Shown: in pieces, positions 11,113-22,614 of the stretch
How the letters are laid out: each line of letters opens with the position of its first letter
Position numbering within the stretch: the first letter of the stretch is position 1
NCBI RefSeq assembly: GCF_003286085.1
Contig: NW_020825289.1
Coordinates: forward strand, 4,278,001-4,342,000
From: Drosophila persimilis
Taxonomy: Eukaryota > Arthropoda > Insecta > Diptera > Drosophilidae
Reading direction: 5' to 3'
DNA length: 64,000 nucleotides
Program-made: the position numbers and the translations under genes
Notes under the pieces: model-generated
The model's input: the letters and a program-made list of their open reading frames with translations, nothing else
The model's database searches: none
What the model was told of the DNA's origin: nothing

Positions 11113-14100
11113 GTTTTCTGGTTGCAGCTTTAACCCCTTTCCGTTCCCTTCCCTTTCAATTGACTGCCAAATAAGGTAAAACAGGAGTTAACTTATTTTT
11201 GTACAGTCGCCGTCTGGTCGCGCCTGCATGACGCTTTGGGGAGGGGGAAGGAAGCACAGGGTGAACGGAGAACCCACAGCACATAATACCCCCGATATGG
11301 CCTCTTCTTTGGGTGCTGTGCTGCTTCCTTCAACCGGTTCGAACTGCGGAGCGGCTTAAATATATTCAAGTTAATTCCAGCCGGCGCCGTTATACGGCCA
11401 CAATGGAGAGAGAAGCCTTTGGCCGGAGGCAAATGTGCAATAAGGTTACAAAAAATGCCAGTCCGGTATTACAAATTATATCATTTCTCGTATGCATTAC
11501 GAGTACATGCGAACAAAAAGAGGTCCCAGCCCCACCACATTCTTGTGGTTGAAGATTAACAGCGAATCGGCTTTTTATTGTAATCAAATTAAACAAACAT
11601 CTGTGGAAAAGAGGCTCGATTAGTCTCAAAAAACCAATAACATAAGTTCACGATGAATTTATTTATACCCGTATAAGGTGGAGGCAATGAATCCTTCGAC
11701 TGCTCATTGTTTCGATTTATGGATCGAAAAAGGGCTCAACCTCAACATGTTGATTCCATACGCTCTTTGTAGTGTCATTGGCCAAAGCTTCCGATATACT
11801 TTGCCAGATTTTTGGTCTTGTATTTGCTCGAATAGTCCAAAGAAACAATCTTCCCCCACCGGCCCAAACTTTTCCTTGTTTCGGAACTATCTCTTGGAGC
11901 ATTTGCTTATCTCTAGACGCCTGGTAATCTGCCTCTTCGGGCCATTTCTGGTCATTTATTGATCACATGCTGGCACAATTGTTTGAGTCAGTGGTTCGAT
12001 TTCTCTGGCAGATTTTCACCAATAAGTCACCTTGGCTTCACTAGGCTCAAAGGTCTTCAATTTTCACACTCTGCAACTCGGACTTGAGCGCTGCTGTGGC
12101 TGAGACACATGACATGTGTGGAATACCTCCAGTGCTTCACGTAATTCCCCCCGAGTGGGCCTCAACTTTCACAGCCAGAAACATTTCATAATCTGGCCAT
12201 TAAGTTGGCCAAGAAAGCGTTTCTTGTTGAAATCTTGTTGCTAGGCCAAAATAGGCTGCGGGAGAGCATCTCATCTCATGTCGAATCATGAGTAGATCTC
12301 TTCTTGCTCGAACTGACCATAGTCACGTTGGCCCGTTGACTCGACGAGCATGTGACGTACATCTGATGAGAATCCGATGATGATCGGCGTTCGCTGGGGC
12401 CCCATAGATACACAGAACTGCTCAGTTCAAACTTTTCGGGGGCAGCGATCTGTGCGCGTGCGTTTGCCCATCAATTGGTACTTTAATTCTTTTGTTGTCC
12501 GCGAGAGAGTCGACTGCTATCAATGAATGGAAACGGAGGCACGTCCGCGCTAATTAGAGGAGATCAAAGTGCTCACTGCTGGCTGGCCACGTTTTCGCTT
12601 ATCTTATCTGGCTTAAACGCTTTATTTTTGCATACGATTCAGCGCCCATATCTACAGATATCCAGATACCCATCGCAACGCCGGTGGCGGATTCACAATC
12701 TACGAATTCTGCATACGACCCGTGATAATTAGTCCGTAATTAGCGCATTCATTAAGATGTCTGGTGGCTGGCCCTCTCATCACGCCATCTGAGATCTTCC
12801 AAACTTTTCCTGAACCACCAGATCGGGGCTTAAGCCAAAAATTCCAGCAGCTAGCGAGAAGCCAAAAGTTTATGGCCAAGAAACGCACTTGAACCGCAGT
12901 TCCGGCGAAAACGCTACAAAACGAATACCAAACTTGTCGCCAATGTGTTTTTCGGGTTATTCATGAGGAACGTTGGCCGCATCACGTTGCCCGGCGTCTC
13001 TACTCTATGGAGGTCCCAACGACGAAATAACCCAAGACGTCACTGCAGCTGCGTGCAAATTTAAATTAATTTAACAGCAAACTCAATAACACAACAATCG
13101 ACTGAATGGCCGGCAATTCTGCTTTTTTCTCCATACTCTTATTTATTTTTTAATGGTTAGCCAACGTCCGCCACATATGATCGTATTTTTCCACAAAATA
13201 AACAGGAGAAAAAACCCCATGCCCGATGCCCAGTTAACATTTCTGAGCAGCTTATGGAGGATTTTTCGGTGGATTGATCGATTTGAGTGGAGCAGGGCTG
13301 GGCAGGGCCAGGGGCAGGGGCATGGGCAGGGGCGAATACTGACTTGAACTTTAGGCAGAGCTTTTCCTCCCCTCCCCGAATTATTGGAGCCAACAATCAA
13401 GGCCATTTATTTTCATGCCCAAATATTCTTTATTTAAACTTTCGCATCCAAATTCGCTCCGTCTTTGACGTCACTTGGCCCCAGCAGAAACTCGTTTCTC
13501 TTGGGCATTTCCCCCACTCGCAGTTCCGTCTGAAGGAGGGGGAGGGGGGCGAATAGATCATAATTGCGTTCATGATAAATACATCAATTAGAGCGCCAAC
13601 GCAATGACCTACACCTGGCACTTGGACACTCGTCACCGACATCGAGATCGGCATCGACAACGACACGGGCAACGACAACGAAAGCAATCCGTAAACTTCA
13701 ATCGTCGACAGCAGTAAATTAATTTGCATTTTACAATTAAGGCCAGCTAATGGAGCTGCCAGATTTTGGGCGTTCTACAGTCCACAGTTAAATCACAGTT
13801 AAATTGAGTTGTAACCCCCTCCATTCGCCCCACAGACGGTAGCTGGGTCAGCCTGTCCGGTTAAAGCCGGGCTTAGGCACTTGATTTGTGCATTAAAGAT
13901 CGCAAAACACACGATTAATGTTATTTTTCAGGCCTTAAGCTGGTAAAAAATGCGTTGCAAATATGTTAAGATTTTATTTTTCCAGCAATTGTCACGCACC
14001 GAAAACAACTTCATTTTTTACGAACAAAAATCGCTTTGTTAATGCTTTATTTTGCGTGAACTGTCTGTTCCATTTGGTATTCTTTGCGTTCAAATTAATT

Positions 14101-15037
14101 GGCGTAATCATGTGTCTGGACCGTGACTTGTGAGTGTTCAATTGTAAGGTGTCGGAACAACCGACGAATGGATGAAACCCTGATGAAAATGGGTGAAAAA
14201 GGGAACAAGAGCTGTACTTTTTTCTCTTTTCTAGTGATAACCATTAGTTATTGGTAGAAAACATAAAGATTCAGTAATTTCCTTTGATCCAGTGATTCAA
14301 AAACTGTAGAGCTTTGACTTGAAAGCTGCGAGCAATAGTGTAATACTGTAATACTAGCCAACGGAATGGAATGATCAGGAAATATGGAACTGTAAAGCGG
14401 TAAAGAAACATCTGTTCGGGTAATAATTAATAACTGAGCTGATTCCGAAGCTGAAACTGTACACAGAAGGCACCTCGAAACGTGGTTTAATGCCCTCAAG
14501 TTAATCAAAATAAATGTAAGTCATTTCATCAACAAACCCTGGTGACGCAATTTAGGTGACATTTAGCACGTGATCTGTGCGGCCAAAACTGTAAGGCAGC
14601 TGAGGTTTCTACCAGTGACTTTCCAACCAGAGAATCCAAAAGAAAGGAAACACTTTTGTTTAAAACATTTATTTTTCTGCATTTAATTTATCATTAAGTT
14701 CGAACAACATTCAATCTTGTTAGGGGCAAAGATGGTGGTGGCGTTGTGGGTGTGGGTGTGGGTGTGGCTTGGGTTGTGGTTGAGGATAAGGATACGTATA
14801 AGGATTGGCGTAGTGTGGGACAAACTACATCAATAATTAACTGCCTACGCACTTCCACAGCACACCTAAGCATACGCAGATTTCTAGCATGAATTACACA
14901 CAGTAACTATAATAGTATTCGTCATTTGATATAATACACATTGTAATAATCATTATATTCATGCGGAAATCAGGACATACACTATTTCATATATATAGTA
15001 TATATATTTATGTATCCATTTATGCAGATACATACTC

Positions 15038-15070
15038 ACAAACACACACACAGACACACACACACACGCA
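15038..15070. repeat. (CA)n microsatellite
   Basis: Interrupted CA run downstream of the Br140 stop, possibly inside its 3' UTR. Confidence 0.85.
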
Positions 15071-15709
15071 CTCGTACAGTTTATAATGCTATTTGTAAAT
15101 TGTTCATCTTTTTTTCTTTACACATGTTGCTTAGCGTTTTCTTTATGTTTTTGGACTTATCCTGTAGATTGTTCTTAAAACTATTTAACTTAAACATTGA
15201 TTTGATTTCGTGTGAAACATTGTGAGGTTATATAAATTCCATCTTGTTGCCGTGTTTCGTATTCATTTCGGTAGATAATAAGGGGGGTTTAAGGATTTGA
15301 TTGGGAGGGGCATATGCATTTAACATTTTTTCATAATAGTAGAAGCTAAATATCCAAATATATAATTTACAAACTGATCGATAATAAACCGCGTGGATTA
15401 CAAAAACTGTACATAATCGTGGCCTGGCAGGGATCGGGGTCTCCGACAAACAAAAAATCAAGGTCACTTGCAGTGCTAAATGGGAAACGAAATACTCTAA
15501 TGGAGGGCCTTCTTCTGCTTCTGCTTCTGATTCTGCATCATCTTCCACTTCATCCACATCTTCGAATAACAACAAATGACATAAAAATACACACACTATA
15601 TAGAAGGACCGGGGGATATACATATGTATATTAGAAGAGGGAGGGGGAGCACAGTATATGGCTAATTTCGAGTGGCGCCTTAGCTCAGACGCAATTGGGC
15701 AAATAGCTT

Positions 15710-18700
15710 TCACATGATCGGATCGGGTCCTTGGCCCTCGAGGTCCGATACCTGGCTCTGGTAGTGCAGGGCGTCCTGGTACGCCTTCTTCACGGCCTTC
15801 CGCTCCGCCGGCTTCCGGGACTCGATCAGCTTCTGCTGGTCCACCTTTTTGTCTATGCCCAGGATATCCAGCTTGTTGGCCGGCAGCCACTGCCAGGTGC
15901 GCTTCACATCGAAGAACAGCACCAGGAACACTATGTCGTCCAGGCAGTTCTTGCGCAGTGCCAGCACATCCGTGGGCGGGGCGGGCAGTGGCACTCCATT
16001 GTAGACGAACCCCTTGGGAGTCTTCGGGTCGAGTATTAAGGCGGGATACCACGGATAGCCACGGCACTTGGCCCACACCAGCTGTAACGGCTCCAGGGTT
16101 GGCTTGTGCGAGTTGTGGTGCCTGGTCATCGTCACCACCTCCTCCGCGTCTTCGCCGTGCCGACTCCTGTTGTTGTTTGTGGTTGCCGTTGCCGTGGTGT
16201 TCCTTCTCGCCTTGATGTTGTTCACCAACGGAGAGACGATGCTGGGCGTGGCCGAACGCAATTTGCCCGCCTTCCGCATGATCGGCGGCGGTGTGGCCGT
16301 GGAGCTGGTCGTCGACTCGCTGAGATTGCTGCGCCTCTTACCCCGACCCCGAGCAGCCGACATGACCGGGCCCCGTGCCGCCATCGGTATGGGAGTGGGG
16401 GTGGGTGTGCTGCGGGATGTTCTCGTCTTGCTCGGCCTGCCTCTCCTCTTCTGATGCGGCGGCTGTCCATCCATCACCGCCTCATCTTCGCTGGAGCTGC
16501 CGCTGGCCCCGCTACTGCTGCTGATGGCCATGTTCCCGTTGCCCTGGCTGTTGTTCAGGCTGGCGTGCTGCAGGTCCATGGCGTCAGTGGTGCCGTCCTG
16601 CGATGTGGACTCCCTCTCTTCGCTGTGCCCGTCGCTGGCCTCGTCGCTGTCAAAGTCCGAACAGCTGCCGGATATGCTGAAGTCGGAACAGCTGCTGCAG
16701 GGGCTGCTGGACTGGGAGGGGCCTTCGTCGCTGTCGCTCACGTCCCGCTGGTTGTTTGCCCGGTAAACGCGAAAGCTGTCCGGAATGCGCTCGAATAGCC
16801 GTGCGTCCGGCAGCGGCATGGCCTGGCCGGAGGCACTGGCTCCCGCTGATACTGCCGCTGCCGCTGCAGCTGCAGCAGCTGCTGCTGCCGCTGCCGCCGC
16901 AGGATTAGGAGACTTCTTTGGTGACATGGAGGCACTGTTTCTCAGCTCTGGCAGGCGTCGGTAGCGGCCCGGCCTCTTTGGCGACTTCACGCCAAGATTG
17001 AGGCTCATCTTGCTGCTGATCGACAGGGCCGTGGATGTCAGGCTGGCCGCTGCAGCTGCTCCAGCTAGTGCACCCGCACCCGAAGCCGGAGATGCACTCA
17101 CGCCTGCGCCAACGCCCGCTCCGGCGCTGCTGTTCTGCGTCAACGCAAAGTTTGCGACAGAGACAGAGGCATTGGGAGCGGCCAGGACACTGTTCAGCGA
17201 GGCCACGCTTGTGGCAGCCGTGGCCACCGTGGCGTTGGAAGAGGAGCTGGCACTGGCACTGACGCTGATGGACTGGCTGCTGGAGGATTGCGAATTGTGG
17301 TGTTCCTCCTTCACGGGCGTCGTCAGTGGCTCAGAGGGTCGCTTTAGAGCCGCCTGAGACTTCCGCGTCAGCAGTATGGCCGTCCTAAGGGCGATTGCAA
17401 GGTTAGAATTGGTTAAGCTATAGCTATATGGATGCGTCTCACCTTCGGTTGATGCCCACGGGCGAGCTACTGTTGTTGAGACTCTTGATGGGGCTGCAGG
17501 GCGGAGTTTGCGTCGTGTGTAGCATATTCTTGGCGGCCTCCTCATCGCCATCGCCTACCGAATCCTCCTCAAAGTCATCCTCGTCTTCCAGGTCTTCATC
17601 CTGCTCCAGATCCATGTCCATGGCGATGGTGTTCAGACGCTTGCGCGATCGCTTCTTGGACGGGGAGCCTTGTCCTCCTCTAGCCTCATCCTCGTCGCTC
17701 CGGGAGCGATTGGCATGCACTGACGAATGACGCTGAAGGAAGAGCTCGAGACGTTAGTTTATGATCGGAAAGGAAAGGGCTAGGGATGGGCAACACTTAC
17801 CGCTGCATAGCGCGCCTTTTGCAGCGATTTGCGCATCCGCGTGATCTCCAGGCGAATCTGTTTAATTTTCTTGGTGCGGTAGCTGGGATTCTTGAGCACC
17901 TGCGACTTGTCGGCCAGGATAAGCAGTTTCTGGACGATATCTTCGCTGGCTGGCACCGCCAGCAGCTGGCGCAGCTCCTGCTCCACCTCCGCCTCCACAT
18001 GGTCGACATGCGATCGCTGCGATCGCTCTAGCAGGCCATCACGCTGCAGCTCCTTGCGCAGCTGTACGAACAGAGGAGCCGCCTGGTCGCGTAGACGTAT
18101 ACCGGCGCGATAGAACACCGTGTCCTTGTTGTTGTACGCCAGACAGTTCTGGATCATCAGATCGAAGTCGGTCTCGAGCTGCTCCAGAGTCGTGTACTGG
18201 CAGTCCTTGAGCCGCGTCCGCATGGTGCCCAGGTCCATGGGGTGTTTCACGATGTCCGTGTAGTCGGGCACCTCGCTGGTGTCCACCGGCTCGCGGAATA
18301 TCTCCATGGTATCGCGCGCCTCGAGGGCATCCAGCAGCTTAGTCAGCGCCGACTCAAGCGGATTGAGCTGCAGCATCACCACCTCCTCGGAGATCTTCAC
18401 AAAGGCCACCTTTAGCTTCTCCCGCTTTCGCACCAGCTCGCAGAGGAGGCGGGCCCGCTCCAGGTCCTGGCGCAGGCACTGCCAGTACTTCAGTTGCCTG
18501 TACAGCTCGTTCGTGTCCGGGGAGCCCTCGATGCCGTTCCGCTGGATCACGCCGTGATTGTGGCCCTGGCTCTGCAGTCGACGCAGAAGCGGCACACCAT
18601 TCCGGTAGTGGCGCTTCAGGGTCCAGTAAGCGATGATGCGGTCCAGGAACTCCTTCTTCTTCTGCATAGTGACCATGGTGGCGATCTCCTGGACACGATC

Positions 18701-20273
18701 CGGGGGTATCGTTGGGATCAGCACTACGGGAGCCGTGGATCTCTTCTTGGCCAGCGCTTTGCGCGCCTCCCGCATCTTGTGGCGCGTGTCCTCGAAGTCG
18801 GGCACGTTCATCTTAAGCTTAGCGTCTGCCGGCGTGTGGGCGTGACAGTAGGCAAACTTCTGTACATGCATGGAGGAGTCGTTGTGGCCGTCTTTGATCG
18901 TGTCCATGGTCATGTAGAGGCCTGCCTGCTGGGCACAGGTCACGTGGAAGGCGGCATAGCAGCTGTTCCTGTGGCACTGGATGCAGGCACCCAGACCCTT
19001 CTCCTTGCACACATAGCACGTGAGGCGCCAGCGTGCAGGGGGAATGGTCTCGATAGAATCTAGGACCATAGAAGGATCACAAGTTAGTCAGAAAGAGCGA
19101 CAGAAAGAGAGCGAGGCGAGACAGGGCGGGAGAGGAATACAAACCAATTGGCTCCAGGAAGACGGTGTTGGCGAACCGCACCTCGGGTATCCATAGAGCA
19201 CACACCACATGCGCCCACTGGCCGTGATCCGTCTGCTTGAAAGCGCCGCCGGCGTTGGGGCAGAGGACACAGTTGACCGGCTTGCTGGGCGACTGGAGGC
19301 AGCGCCGGCACAACCATTGGCCCTCGGGGATGTAGGGGACGCCGTAGCAGTCCTGGTGCACCGCCAGGTTGCACATGTCGCAAAACAGTATCACGTTGGT
19401 GTTCTGGCACTCACCGTCGAGGCAGATGCAGCAGACCGCATCGTCATCCACCTCGACACCAGTAGGCGTGCCATTGGCCGCCGCCTGGAAGTGCGACTCC
19501 TTCTCGAGCCGGTCCATCAGCAGCTCCATTGTGTCGATGCTGACAGCAGTAAGGCCGAGCTTCTGGCGTTCCTCGTTCATGTGCTCCAGCCAGGCGGAGT
19601 CCTCCTCATCGACATCGTACTCGATCTCACCGTCGAGCTCCTCCAGGGACTTCTCGATGAAGCGATAGTAGGCCAGCGGTCGGGGCGGGGCATCAGGCAC
19701 ATTGTAGTCTTCGATTTCGCACACCTTCGCCACCGGCACCTGCACCTTGGCCCACGGCGCATTCTCCTCCAGCGGCGGGGCATCCGCATTCAGGATGCAG
19801 CCCCTCTCTACCAGAGCGACAAACTCGTCTTCCTCCACCATCGGCAGGGCATCGTCGATGCCCAGGCGCACGCTCTTGCCCTCTATATTGAAGGTGACTG
19901 TGGCTTCCTCCTCGTTGTAGGCGACCAGGGACTCGGGATTGGCGTACTGATGCCGAGTACCGCTCCCGCTGCTGCCGGAGCAGCCGTTCTTGGCCTCCCC
20001 GCTAACGATGGACGCATCACCGCCACTGCCGTTGTCCTTTGGCTTGGGCGTGGAGTGGTGCGTGGAGCGTGAGCGCGCCTTTTTTCGGTTCGGCGTCAGG
20101 ACGGGCGTCAGCGGCTGCGGATTGTCGTGGTCGTACTTCACCAGATGGTACTGCAGCCCCATGATGGTCTTGTAGCTGCGGCCGCAGTCGCGCACTGGAC
20201 ACGCATACGGTGGCGGGGATTGCTTGTTCTTCATGCCTTTGCAGTACTCCAAGGCATCGAAGTCGAGTCCCAT
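15710..20273 (-). CDS. Br140: Br140, BRPF-family chromatin reader
   Basis: Four coding exons on the minus strand: 20,273-19,145, 19,059-17,801, 17,732-17,443 and 17,384-15,710. Frames join cleanly to about 1,450 residues, close to the known fly protein. The start is MGLDFDALEYC; an upstream in-frame ATG adds only low-complexity residues. In order: a C2H2 finger (about 25-55), an Enhancer-of-polycomb-like region, a PHD / zinc-knuckle / PHD module from CCICLDGEC (about 278) across the first splice junction, a bromodomain (about 610-710, with the conserved YNN of LAYNNKD), a long S/A-rich spacer with a 13-Ala tract, and a C-terminal PWWP domain (from about 1,324, motif RGYPWYPAL). Known role: BRPF scaffold of a MYST acetyltransferase complex acting on histone H3 in the nucleus. 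The first donor is a weak GTTTGT; the other junctions look normal. Confidence 0.95.
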
Positions 20274-20461
20274 GGCTGCGCTGCGGATGGAGCTACTGCT
20301 GCTGCTGCGGCAAGTTTGCTGTGTGTGGGTTCTGCTTTCGAATGGGGACAAGTGTGTCTACTCCCGCATACGGATTCTTATATATACATCTTATTGTTGT
20401 TGTCGCAATGCGCGCGGTTTTTTGTTGTCCCCGATTTTCGTTAGCTTGTTGCAAAAAACGC

Positions 20462-20575
20462 GATCAGTGTGCCCGCGGACTTCTGGATGAAACATACGGT
20501 CTGACCCTTAGAAATATACCAAAAAGGCTTCACAAACTTCAAAATATACCGTAAATATACTGACGTATTATTTGT
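20462..20575 (-). promoter_or_regulatory. Br140 promoter cassette (GGTATATTT words plus Motif 1-like site)
   Basis: On the minus strand there are, in order, GTCAGTATATTT, ACGGTATATTTTG, TTGGTATATTTCTAAGGGTC, CCGTATG and then GTCCGCGGGCACACTG. The last site is a one-mismatch version of Motif 1 (GGTCACACT), at 20,466-20,474. The same ordered words precede both Incenp copies on the plus strand. Motif 1 is the known M1BP-bound element of fly housekeeping promoters, and it lies about 190 nt upstream of the Br140 ATG. Confidence 0.75.
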
Positions 20576-21580
20576 GTTCAAGTTCCATCATATTCAAGTT
20601 TTTGTTTTTTCGGTTTAATATCACTAGCTATTTAAGACCCATTAGCTCTAAAATAATAATTAAATCCGATTACTTAATCAATGTCCTACAAGACTGGGTT
20701 CATTTTAAATTCTCTTCTTTATTGGATTGTTTACAAAATGAGGTTTAAGCAAAATCGGTCAACAACAATTTCCACTAACTACCGATAACTACACATCTGC
20801 TACATATTAACTACAGTTTTATGTAGTTACAAAAGCGACACCTGAAGGAGAGATGTGTACGTTTCAAACATTTTTGCCCGTGTTTTTTCATATAATTGAA
20901 GCGCCAGTGTGAAAAACCTCCGTTATCCACGTTTGACATGCCTTTTTTCGGACTTTTTTTTTTAAATTTACATTTTCATTCCAAATTATCAGAATTTCAA
21001 TGCTGATCACGAATTAGCATTCGATGTGTCTTGGGAAGTGGCTACATACGGCATTTCTATATTGGTCAAGAGGGTGAGTCTATGACGCGTCTTAAAAAAT
21101 GCTAGAAAATACTATGAAAAGTATAAAATTTGCATAGGTTGAGAGCTAGATAAGGTGGCAAGATAAGATAGATAAGTGCGACAAATTACCCTCAGGAATA
21201 TACCGTCTGTTTTTAAAAAATACCGAAAAATATACCATTGACAGAAAACAAACTTAGCCCACTTAAGACCCCTCCTAAATGGCGCAAAAATATTACTGTT
21301 TGTGAATTCTTCATGTAGATTCATGCCATTCCTGTGAACTAAAACAACACCAGGATACCTCTCACCTGAACTGGACTAAAATTATTAAATTTTCTTTATT
21401 TTCGGTGGCATGTTAAAATACCCCCTACTCCGTCAAGGATTGGAAACCATATTCCTCGATTTTGATATTCGATTCGATTACATAATGATATAATGAACAC
21501 ATAATTTTATTCGATTGATAAATCAATTATCTACAAAATTGGCTAGTTTTAGGGATCCCCTTTTATTGGATTGGTCTAAG
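20576..21580. other. Intergenic region upstream of Br140
   Basis: AT-rich with no gene. The minus-strand words GTTGACCGATTTTGCTTAAAC (20,745-20,765 area) and CTTGTAGGACATTGATTAAG (20,670-20,700 area) recur at 28,870-28,960 on the plus strand. AAGTGGGCTAAGTT (minus, about 21,260) recurs at 28,806. A further group of ATACCGAAAAATATACC words lies at 21,195-21,240. Confidence 0.6.
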
Positions 21581-22132
21581 TATGAAAAGTAACGCAATTG
21601 ATAGAAGCTTTTTTAAAGCTTAATTAATAAAGACCTTTTCTCAAATTGATATGTTTTACTCCTATTCATGCATTTTATTAGTTTCCTGTATATACCATAT
21701 CCTGATCCCGATACCAATTCTTGGTCTCTGTGCTAAAACAATAAACTGCAAAATTTTGATGTGATAGCCTTAAACATATACTGACTAGATTCTGCATTCA
21801 TTGGCAACTTAGATGACAAATATTTCTTCAATTCTATAATATCCCTTTCCTCAGGGTATGTAGAATGTTGCCAATTCCGTTCCATGTTATGTAATGGTAA
21901 TGATTGGAACTGCAAGGTTCTGCGAAAATTAGCCCTACCATCCCGGCTGAGCCACTTTAATAGCCGAAAGCTGAAGACATTCGGACAGCCGCTAAAAGTG
22001 AAATACAAATACAAAATAGACACATCCGGAAATGCTTGTCGCAGCCGTTTTCTGTCCATCAAAATACTTGGCAGGGTACTTGCCAGGTCAGTTAAACCAC
22101 TAACCATACAGTGTACTGTAACCGGACTTGTA
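21581..22132. repeat. Direct repeat, left copy, flanking Incenp copy 1
   Basis: This block matches 25,510-26,177 in the same orientation with very few mismatches over about 500 nt, from the ATAGAAG..CTTTTTTAAAG stretch to CCGGACTTGTA. The left copy lacks 27 nt present in the right copy (after position about 22,018) and about 90 nt near the start. It abuts the left edge of the Incenp duplicated segment. I do not recognise the sequence; no terminal inverted repeats or reverse transcriptase are visible. Confidence 0.85.
21733..22107 (-). CDS. Unrecognised 124-residue open frame in the left direct repeat
   Basis: The minus-strand frame starts MVSGLTDLASTLPSILMD and includes the stretch PEERDIIELKKYLSSK. 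In the right copy (about 25,799-26,130) a 27-nt segment introduces an in-frame TGA and the C-terminus differs, so the two copies do not encode the same product. A minus-strand AATAAA-like word lies downstream near 21,680. It could be a relic of a duplicated small gene, or chance. I assign no function. Confidence 0.2.
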   Translation of the reverse strand: MVSGLTDLASTLPSILMDRKRLRQAFPDVSILYLYFTFSGCPNVFSFRLLKWLSRDGRANFRRTLQFQSLPLHNMERNWQHSTYPEERDIIELKKYLSSKLPMNAESSQYMFKAITSKFCSLLF

Positions 22133-22426
22133 TATTCACGGTATATCGGTATATAATGGTATACATTTTTGTCAATTTAATCTATCTATTACATTTTCTG
22201 TCTCTCTCGCGCGCGCTCTTTGCCCTGTAGTTTAATATTAGCCGCGTCTGCCGTTCAACTTTATATAGAAATCCAATAAAAGCCAGTATTTACAATAGGC
22301 CAGTCAAGTAGACAATTGATTCATTAATCGGTTAAAATTATGTGGGCAGGGCTAACGGTTTTATTAAGTTAGTTATATCGCACGGAATATGAAAAACGTG
22401 GATTATGTATAATAGAGCTTGAACTC

Positions 22427-22540
22427 GTCAGTATATTTTTTAAATTGAACGGTATATTTTGGTATATTTCTGAGGGTCGGACGGTATATTTGAGCGATAA
22501 GTCCGCGGTCACACTGCAGACGCGCGTCGCATTGCCGCCA
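22427..22540 (+). promoter_or_regulatory. Incenp copy 1 promoter cassette
   Basis: In order: GTCAGTATATTT, ACGGTATATTTTGGTATATT, CTGAGGGTCGGACGG, GAGCGATAAG and Motif 1 (GGTCACACT at 22,507-22,515), followed by GCAGACGCGCG. The ATG lies 100 nt downstream, so transcription probably starts close to the Motif 1 site, as is usual for M1BP promoters. No TATA box is seen at the proper spacing. Confidence 0.8.
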
Positions 22541-22614
22541 TTTGAAAAAAACGACTGGAGACCCGAGAAAAAAAGGAATTTGTTTAAATTTGTGTAGATT
22601 CTCATTTGTGCCAA

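Larger units (their letters stand above)
10608..15709. other. Non-coding interval between the TPEV-repeat gene and the Br140 stop
   Basis: Only short unconvincing frames occur. Visible content: a (TC)n run at 11,081-11,105, a G-rich GGGCAGGGGC patch at 13,290-13,335, GGTGTG words near 14,745-14,770 and a (CA)n run near 15,038-15,070. Br140 is on the minus strand, so its 3' UTR must occupy the right end. A minus-strand AATAAA (TTTATT at 14,668-14,673) is a candidate poly(A) signal, which would give a 3' UTR of about 1 kb. Confidence 0.5.

Noticed and set aside
15228-16076. 282-codon minus-strand frame overlapping the Br140 3' end
   Set aside because: It overlaps the PWWP exon of Br140 in another frame, and the rest is low-complexity read-through of the 3' region.
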